Part shown: in pieces, positions 28,341-34,062 of the stretch
Layout: every line of letters begins with the position of its first letter
Numbering within the stretch: position 1 is the first letter of the stretch
From: Alphaproteobacteria bacterium
GTDB taxonomy: Bacteria; Pseudomonadota; Alphaproteobacteria; SHVV01
Assembly (NCBI GenBank): GCA_016869275.1
Contig: VGEO01000027.1
Location: 1-34,062, forward strand
DNA length: 34,062 nucleotides
Direction: 5' to 3'
Notes under the pieces: generated by a model
Database searches by the model: none
Seen by the model: the letters and a program-made list of their open reading frames with translations, nothing else
Told to the model about the DNA's origin: nothing
Program-made: the position numbers and the translations under genes

Positions 28341-29510
28341 ATGCGCATCGTCGATATCCGCCAGCGAACGTTCCCGTTGAACGTCGCGATCGCGAACGCC
28401 GCGATCTCGTTCGACGACATGACCGCGTCGGTGGTCGCGGTCGTGACCGACGTCGTCCGGAACGGCAAGCCGGTCGTCGGCTACGGCTTCGATTCGGTCG
28501 GGCGTTACGGTCATGGCGGGCTCTTGGCCGAGCGCTTCGCGCCGCGGGTGCTGGCGGCCGAACCGGGGTCGCTTCTCGATGGCAGCGGCCGCAACCTCGA
28601 CCCCGACAAGGTGTGGGCGGCGGCGATGCGAAACGAGAAGCCGGCCGGCCACGGCGAGCGCAGCGGCGCGGTCGGGTTGCTGGATACCGCGGTGTGGGAC
28701 GCCGTCGCGAAGATCGAGGACCGGCCGCTCTGGCGCGTCCTCCACCAGCGCTACGGCCGCGGGCCGGCGCCGACCGCGGTTCCGGTCTACGGTTCGGGCG
28801 GGCACTATCGTCCCGACGGCAACGTCGCGAGCTTGGCCGATGAAGTAAGAGCGATGCTGGGGCTGGGCTACGTGCGCGTCAAAATCAAGGCCGGCGGCGC
28901 GCCGTTGGCCGAAGACCGCCGCCGCATCGAGGCCGTGCTCAAGGTTTTACCGAGGCCCGACCGGCTGGCGCTCGACCTGAACGGTGCGCTCGCGCCGGCG
29001 GTCGCGGAGGCGTTTCTCGACGCCGTCGCCCCCTATGGCTTGGGCTGGGTCGAAGAGCCGGCGCCGCCGCTCGATTTCGTAACCAGCGCAAGGCTGGCCG
29101 AGCGCTATCCGCATCCGCTCGCGACCGGCGAGAACCTGTTCGCGGCCGACGAAGCCAGGAACCTGCTCCGCTACGGCGGACTCCGGCCCGATCGCGATCT
29201 CTTGCAATTCGACATCGCGCTCGCCTACGGCATCGCCGAGTACCGACGGATCGTAGCCGTGGTCGAGGCCGCCGGCTGGTCGCGCACGCGGCTTTATCCG
29301 CACGCCGGACATGCGTTTGCGCTTCATGTCGTCGGCGGCCTCGGTTTGGGCTGCGCCGAAGCCGGCGCCGATCAGTCGAAACTCTTCGGCGGCTTCCCTG
29401 CGGGCGTCACGATCGCCGACGGCCGGGCTTCGCTTCCCGATACGCCCGGCATCGGCTTCGAGCGTAAGGCCAATCTATTCGCGGTGGCGGCTGGGCTCGT
29501 CGATGGATAG
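28341..29510 (+). CDS. tarD: Enolase-superfamily dehydratase, D(-)-tartrate dehydratase-like
   Basis: 389 residues of the mandelate racemase/muconate lactonizing enzyme family. Recognised segments shared with rhizobial D-tartrate dehydratase: NLDPDKVWAA, HGERSGAVG, AVWDAVAKI, GENLFAADEARNLLRYGG, RPDRDLLQFD and PGIGFE. Active-site residues fall one position from those of that enzyme as I recall them: K181/K183 (KIK), metal ligands D212, E238 and E264, and H321 in PHAGH. Predicted reaction: dehydration of D-tartrate to oxaloacetate. A ribosome site (GGAGGG) precedes the ATG. The divergent TRAP operon would supply the substrate. A nearby sugar-acid substrate cannot be excluded; one segment differs (AGHAFAL against GGHQMSL). 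Confidence 0.85.
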   Translation: MRIVDIRQRTFPLNVAIANAAISFDDMTASVVAVVTDVVRNGKPVVGYGFDSVGRYGHGGLLAERFAPRVLAAEPGSLLDGSGRNLDPDKVWAAAMRNEKPAGHGERSGAVGLLDTAVWDAVAKIEDRPLWRVLHQRYGRGPAPTAVPVYGSGGHYRPDGNVASLADEVRAMLGLGYVRVKIKAGGAPLAEDRRRIEAVLKVLPRPDRLALDLNGALAPAVAEAFLDAVAPYGLGWVEEPAPPLDFVTSARLAERYPHPLATGENLFAADEARNLLRYGGLRPDRDLLQFDIALAYGIAEYRRIVAVVEAAGWSRTRLYPHAGHAFALHVVGGLGLGCAEAGADQSKLFGGFPAGVTIADGRASLPDTPGIGFERKANLFAVAAGLVDG

Positions 29511-29541
29511 CGTCGCGCAGGCCTAAATCGCGCGTTCGCAG

Positions 29542-30651
<1,110 letters not shown>

Positions 30652-30838
30652 GGGGTCCTCGTGCGGCGTGGAGACGGCGAGGTCCGCCAGTATGCGAGCG
30701 AATGCCGAGGCGTCAACGATTGGTGCGACTGACCGGATACCGTCGCTCCGACGAAGGTCGGGTTTGGGGGAATCCCTCATGGTGTCGCAGCGGAGACCGG
30801 CTTAGCGTCAGCTACGGATCTGCTGCTGCTGTTCGTCG
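30652..30838. other. 187-base divergent gap, no clear element
   Basis: Between frmA and the methyltransferase gene. The frmA frame is open through most of it, and GAGG 8-12 bases before ATG 30651 supports that later start. No convincing promoter, repeat or RNA structure is seen. Confidence 0.3.
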
Positions 30839-31669
30839 ATGACGATCGAGAAATCGAATTCCCCGGTTGAGTTCGCGGCCTTCGAGCGCACCGGGTGGGA
30901 CGCCAACATCGCCGGTTACGACCGCGCCTTCGGAACGGTCGCGCGGCAAACCGTCGCGCCGCTACTGGATGCGGCCGCCGTCGGCCGTGGGTCGCGGGTC
31001 CTCGACGTGTGTGCGGGCCCCGGTATGCTGACGGCGGCTGCACTCGCCCGGGGCGCCCAAGCGATCGGGCTCGATTTCTCGCCGGCTGCGGTCGAACTCG
31101 CGCGCCAAAACGTTCCCGGCGGTCGGTTCGAGCAGGGCGATGCCCAGAGCCTGCCGTTCCCCGACCGTAGCTTCGACGCCGTGGTATGCGGCTATGGGCT
31201 CATGCACGTGCCCGAGCCCGCACTCGCTTTGGCTGAAATGCGGCGGATTCTGAAAACGGCTGGACGTGTGGCGGTGAGTGTTTGGGACGCCGCCGGGGTC
31301 GGCTTCAGTCTGGTCTACGAGGCGGTCAGGGCACACGGACGCCTCGAGGTCGCGTTGCCGCATGGCCCCGATTTTTTCCAGTTCGGGACCCCGGACAAGT
31401 TGGAGGCGGCGCTCGCGAACGTCGGGTTCGTCGATGTCGCCGCGCTCTCGGTCGCACAAACCTGGCGCGTCGAATCCGCGGATCGCTACGTCGAGGCTAT
31501 CCTGTCGGGAACCGTCCGCGTCCGCGCCGTGCTCGCGGCTCAGACCGGCACCGCGGCGGTCGCCGTGAGCGCTTACCTCGCCGACAACCTTGAACGCTTT
31601 CGCGGATCGGACGGCGCGTACGCCGTGCCGATGCCGGCGGTGATCGGGAGCGGCGTCAAGGCGCCTTAG
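30839..31669 (+). CDS. Class I SAM-dependent methyltransferase
   Basis: 276 residues of the UbiE/methyltransferase_11 type. Motif I VLDVCAGPGM (54-63), acidic end of strand 2 in IGLDFS (77-82), GDAQSLPFPDRSFDAV (100-115), then GLMHVPEP. No membrane or signal segment. The methyl acceptor is not identifiable. It stands alone on the plus strand, 4 bases before the 3' end of the tRNA gene on the other strand. Confidence 0.85.
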   Translation: MTIEKSNSPVEFAAFERTGWDANIAGYDRAFGTVARQTVAPLLDAAAVGRGSRVLDVCAGPGMLTAAALARGAQAIGLDFSPAAVELARQNVPGGRFEQGDAQSLPFPDRSFDAVVCGYGLMHVPEPALALAEMRRILKTAGRVAVSVWDAAGVGFSLVYEAVRAHGRLEVALPHGPDFFQFGTPDKLEAALANVGFVDVAALSVAQTWRVESADRYVEAILSGTVRVRAVLAAQTGTAAVAVSAYLADNLERFRGSDGAYAVPMPAVIGSGVKAP

Positions 31670-31673
31670 GAAA

Positions 31674-31749
31674 TGGTGGGCGATGCTGGGCTCGAACCAG
31701 CGACCTCTCGCATGTGAAACGAGCGCTCTACCAGCTGAGCTAATCGCCC
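31674..31749 (-). tRNA. tRNA-Val (anticodon CAC)
   Basis: Complete 76-base cloverleaf read on the minus strand: 7-base acceptor stem GGGCGAT/ATCGCCC, D arm GCTC/GAGC, anticodon stem CTCGT/GCGAG (one G-U pair) with loop TTCACAT, T arm GCTGG/CCAGC with TTCGAGC. Discriminator A and the CCA end are encoded. Anticodon CAC reads GTG codons, which are frequent in this GC-rich DNA. Confidence 0.97.
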
Positions 31750-31756
31750 TGATCGC

Positions 31757-31783
31757 GAGGCCCGCATGAAATCCCCGGGCCTC
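31757..31783 (-). terminator. Hairpin between gph and tRNA-Val
   Basis: Perfect 8-base stem GAGGCCCG (31757-31764) with CGGGCCTC (31776-31783), 11-base loop, 7 bases past the gph stop on the minus strand and 7 bases before the tRNA 5' end. No T run follows, so either a Rho-assisted terminator of gph or a processing structure in a gph-tRNA transcript. Confidence 0.45.
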
Positions 31784-31790
31784 GGGCCTG

Positions 31791-32462
31791 TCAAGGCAAG
31801 CGCAGGAGCGCCTGACCGAGGTCGCCGAACCGGGCAATGCGGGCGTCCGCGCCGAGCACGTCGGCCTCGGCGGCGCCGTAGCCGTAGCCGGCGATCACGA
31901 TCGCGATCCCGGCGCCGCGCGCGGCGTTCACGTCCGCGGGCGAGTCGCCGATCATGACCGCTTGGCGCGGCTTGGCGCCCATGGCGTCGATCGTATCGAT
32001 GAGGTGGCGGGGATCGGGCTTGCGGTAGGCCCGGCTGTCGCCGCCCAGGATCGCGTCGAAAAACGGGGTGAGGGCGAGCCGATCGAGAAGTTCGCTCGCA
32101 AGCCCATGCGGCTTGTTGGTGCAAACGCCGAGCTTGAAACCGAGCCGCCGGAACCGCTCGAGCCCCTCGACCACCCCGGGATAGGGGCGGCTGCCGTCGG
32201 CCAAGTGCCGCCCGTAATAAGCGAGGAATTCGGGGACGCGCGCTTCGACCTCGGCCGGCGTCAGGCCGTTACCGGTCGCGGCAAAGCCGCGGGCGAGGAG
32301 CGCCCGGGCGCCGCCCCCCACCATCATGCGGACCGAGGTCGGGTCGACCGCCGGGCGGTCCCATGCGACGAGGACCGCGTTCAAGGCATCGGTCAGGTCG
32401 GGCGCGGTATCGACCAGGGTCCCGTCGAGGTCGAAAACGATTGCAGTGCGGGCGGCGGGCAT
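31791..32462 (-). CDS. gph: Phosphoglycolate phosphatase (HAD family)
   Basis: 223 residues. HAD motifs: FDLDGTLVDT with nucleophile D11 and D13, GVCTNKPHG, YRKPDPRHL with the lysine, and MIGDSPADVNAA. A helical cap domain lies between motifs I and II. Length and motifs suit Gph, which dephosphorylates 2-phosphoglycolate from oxidative DNA damage repair or photorespiration. Closely related HAD phosphatases cannot be ruled out from sequence alone. ATG 32462 is preferred over an upstream start. Confidence 0.85.
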   Translation of the reverse strand: MPAARTAIVFDLDGTLVDTAPDLTDALNAVLVAWDRPAVDPTSVRMMVGGGARALLARGFAATGNGLTPAEVEARVPEFLAYYGRHLADGSRPYPGVVEGLERFRRLGFKLGVCTNKPHGLASELLDRLALTPFFDAILGGDSRAYRKPDPRHLIDTIDAMGAKPRQAVMIGDSPADVNAARGAGIAIVIAGYGYGAAEADVLGADARIARFGDLGQALLRLP

Positions 32463-32623
32463 AGTATTTCCGGGTAAATCGCCTACAAGATATAGTCGCA
32501 CGCAGCGAAAAATCTGGTAAGAATTCGTGACTAGCGAGGCGGGGGGCGCTATGGCACGTTCCGCGCGTCGCGGCAGCGGCCTTTTACCCGAGCCCCCGCG
32601 CCTTGACCACGCTCAATAGCTAG
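32463..32623. promoter_or_regulatory. Divergent gph/glmU intergenic region
   Basis: 161 bases, more AT-rich than the surroundings between 32463 and 32520. TATAGT at 32491-32496 could be a -10 for glmU, but no good -35 is present; the reverse strand has TATATC for gph. A short ORF occupies 32551-32619. Promoters are likely here, but the exact hexamers are uncertain. Confidence 0.35.
32551..32619 (+). CDS. Possible 22-codon leader ORF upstream of glmU
   Basis: ATG at 32551 preceded by a strong purine-rich site (GGCGGGGGG, 4 bases away) opens a 22-codon Arg/Pro-containing frame, MARSARRGSG onward, stopping at TAG 32617-32619. That stop is 4 bases before the glmU ATG, which has no ribosome site of its own. 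Translation of the leader could feed ribosomes to glmU. No homology is recognisable. Confidence 0.3.
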   Translation: MARSARRGSGLLPEPPRLDHAQ

Positions 32624-34062
32624 ATGCCCACCACATTCGCCGCCGTTGTCCTTGCCGCCGGCCGCGGAACGCGCATGAAATCGGCGCGGCCCAAGGTCAT
32701 GCACGCTATCGCCGGCCAGCCGATGATCCACTACGTGCTGGACTCGGTACGCAAGGCCGGGTCGACCCGCACGGTGGTCGTGGTCGGCCGCGACATGGCC
32801 GATCTCGCCCAAGCGGTGGCGCCGCATGCGATTGCGGTCCAAGACCCGCCGCGCGGCACCGGCGATGCGGTGATCGCGGCCAAGAAAGCGTTGAAGACGA
32901 TCGTCGGCGACATCGTGATCGTGTTCGGCGACACGCCGTTCATCGAGCCCAAGACCATTACCGGGCTGCTCGCCGCGCGGCGTCAGCCGTTGCCGGGCGG
33001 CCGGTTTCCCTCGATCGCGATCCTCGGCATGCGGCCGCGGGAGCCGCGCGAATACGGCCGCATCAAGCTCGCGCCCGACGGTTCGGTCGAATCGATCGTC
33101 GAGTACAAGGACGCAACCCCCGAGGAACGCAAGATCGGGCTTTGCAATTCCGGTGTGATGGCGGTCGACGGCAAGCACCTTTTCGCGCTTCTCGAACAGA
33201 TCGAGCCCGCCAACGCGCAAGGGGAATTTTATCTCACTGATATCGTCAAGGTCGCGCGCGGGATCAACATGCCGACCGCGGTGGTCGAGGGCTCGCCCGA
33301 CGAGTTCATGGGGATCGATTCGCGCTCCCAGCTCGCGGTCGCAGAGGGGCTGATGCAAACGCGGCTGCGCGCCCGCGCCATGGCCGAAGGCGTCACCCTG
33401 ATCGATCCGCGCTCGGTCACATTCTCCTTCGACACCCGCCTCGGCCGCGACAGCGTGGTCGAACCCAACGTGGTGTTCGGCAACGAAGTCCAGGTCGGTG
33501 CCAACGTCCGGATCAAGGCCTTCACCCACATCGAGGGTGCGACCATCGAGGACGACGCCGTGATCGGCCCGTTCGCGCGGCTCCGCCCGGGCGCGCGCAT
33601 CGGCAAGGGCGCGCACATCGGGAACTTCGTCGAGGTCAAGCAATCCGAGGTCGAGGCCGGCGCCAAGGTCAACCACTTGACCTATATCGGCGATGCGCGC
33701 GTCGGCCGCGGCGCCAACGTCGGCGCCGGCACTATCACGTGCAACTACGACGGTTTCACCAAGTCGCGGACCGAGATCGGCGCCGGCGCCTTTATCGGCT
33801 CGAACAGCGCGCTGGTGGCGCCGGTCACGATCGGGGACGGGGCGGTTATCGGCGCCGGCTCGGTGATCGCGCGCGACGTTGCGCCGGGCGCGCTGGCGCT
33901 GACCCGCGCCGAGCAGAAGGAAATCAAAGGTTGGGCCGTCCGCCGGCGCAAAGAACGGACGCCGCCCAAACGCCCGTCGCGGCCGCGGCCCGCCCGAGTG
34001 GCGCGATCCAAGCCCGCTCGGGCAGCGCGACGCAAGGCCGCCAAGGCGGCGCGACCGCGACC
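32624..34062 (+). CDS. glmU: Bifunctional GlcNAc-1-phosphate uridyltransferase / GlcN-1-phosphate acetyltransferase GlmU (3' end outside window)
   Basis: 479 codons visible, no stop before the window ends. The N-terminal pyrophosphorylase domain has LAAGRGTRMKS (10-20) with K24 and later GDTPFIEP and NSGVMAV. The C-terminal left-handed beta-helix acetyltransferase carries H351 in NHLTYIGDA and GAGTITCNYDG. It makes UDP-GlcNAc for peptidoglycan and lipopolysaccharide in the cytoplasm. An in-frame TAG right before it fixes ATG 32624 as the earliest start. After the usual end (IKGWAVRRRKER, about residue 443) a strongly basic Arg/Ala/Pro/Lys tail of at least 35 residues continues off the window, which is unusual for GlmU. 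Confidence 0.96.
   Translation, partial: MPTTFAAVVLAAGRGTRMKSARPKVMHAIAGQPMIHYVLDSVRKAGSTRTVVVVGRDMADLAQAVAPHAIAVQDPPRGTGDAVIAAKKALKTIVGDIVIVFGDTPFIEPKTITGLLAARRQPLPGGRFPSIAILGMRPREPREYGRIKLAPDGSVESIVEYKDATPEERKIGLCNSGVMAVDGKHLFALLEQIEPANAQGEFYLTDIVKVARGINMPTAVVEGSPDEFMGIDSRSQLAVAEGLMQTRLRARAMAEGVTLIDPRSVTFSFDTRLGRDSVVEPNVVFGNEVQVGANVRIKAFTHIEGATIEDDAVIGPFARLRPGARIGKGAHIGNFVEVKQSEVEAGAKVNHLTYIGDARVGRGANVGAGTITCNYDGFTKSRTEIGAGAFIGSNSALVAPVTIGDGAVIGAGSVIARDVAPGALALTRAEQKEIKGWAVRRRKERTPPKRPSRPRPARVARSKPARAARRKAAKAARPR

Overview
The window looks like chromosomal DNA of a high-GC alphaproteobacterium, perhaps Rhodospirillales-like (inference). Grounds are the imuB-dnaE2 mutagenesis pair, class III alcohol dehydrogenase, two TRAP uptake systems, a molybdenum hydroxylase, and dispersed G-rich palindromes of a kind common in that class. 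I see no insertion sequence, phage gene, CRISPR array or plasmid function. Coding density is high, and most genes sit in short operons with gaps under 100 bases or 4-base start/stop overlaps.

Layout. 1-3533: end of imuB, then dnaE2 (error-prone lesion-bypass polymerase), which carries two G-rich palindromes inside its reading frame. 3555-5701 (minus): MoxR-type AAA+ ATPase followed by a CoxE-like VWA protein, with a third palindrome between them. 5757-7802 (plus): UDG-superfamily protein and an ATZ/TRZ-type amidohydrolase. 7813-8610 (minus): a 2-oxoglutarate/iron oxygenase gene split by an in-frame TAA. 8656-9687: lipoprotein-like alpha/beta hydrolase. 9689-13675 (minus): D-aminoacylase-type amidohydrolase coupled to a SulP-STAS-cNMP-binding transporter. 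13723-15035: exported glutathione peroxidase and a PKHD-type oxygenase. 15126-19790 (plus): a five-gene run of DHA2 exporter, DUF1330 protein, M20-like protein, alpha/beta hydrolase and SDR protein. The M20-like and SDR proteins both lack residues normally essential for catalysis.

19797-24574 (minus): a TRAP solute-binding protein followed by a three-subunit xanthine-oxidase-family molybdenum hydroxylase (L, M and S subunits overlapping by 4 bases). 24753-25388: DUF1989 (urea-carboxylase-associated) protein. 25414-28263 (minus): complete TRAP transporter (P-Q-M). 28341-29510: enolase-superfamily protein very like D-tartrate dehydratase, divergent from the TRAP operon across a region with a perfect 7-10-7 inverted repeat. 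29542-30651 (minus): frmA. 30839-31669: methyltransferase. 31674-31749 (minus): tRNA-Val(CAC). 31791-32462 (minus): gph. 32624 to the end: glmU, running off the window, preceded by a possible 22-codon leader ORF.

Functionally the right half reads as uptake and catabolism of small organic acids or N-containing compounds. A TRAP system and a tartrate-dehydratase-like enzyme would make one module. A second binding protein and a molybdenum hydroxylase would make another, possibly sharing the single membrane pair. The most unusual item is the 15126-19790 operon, in which transport and hydrolase genes accompany two proteins that look like active-site-altered members of enzyme families.
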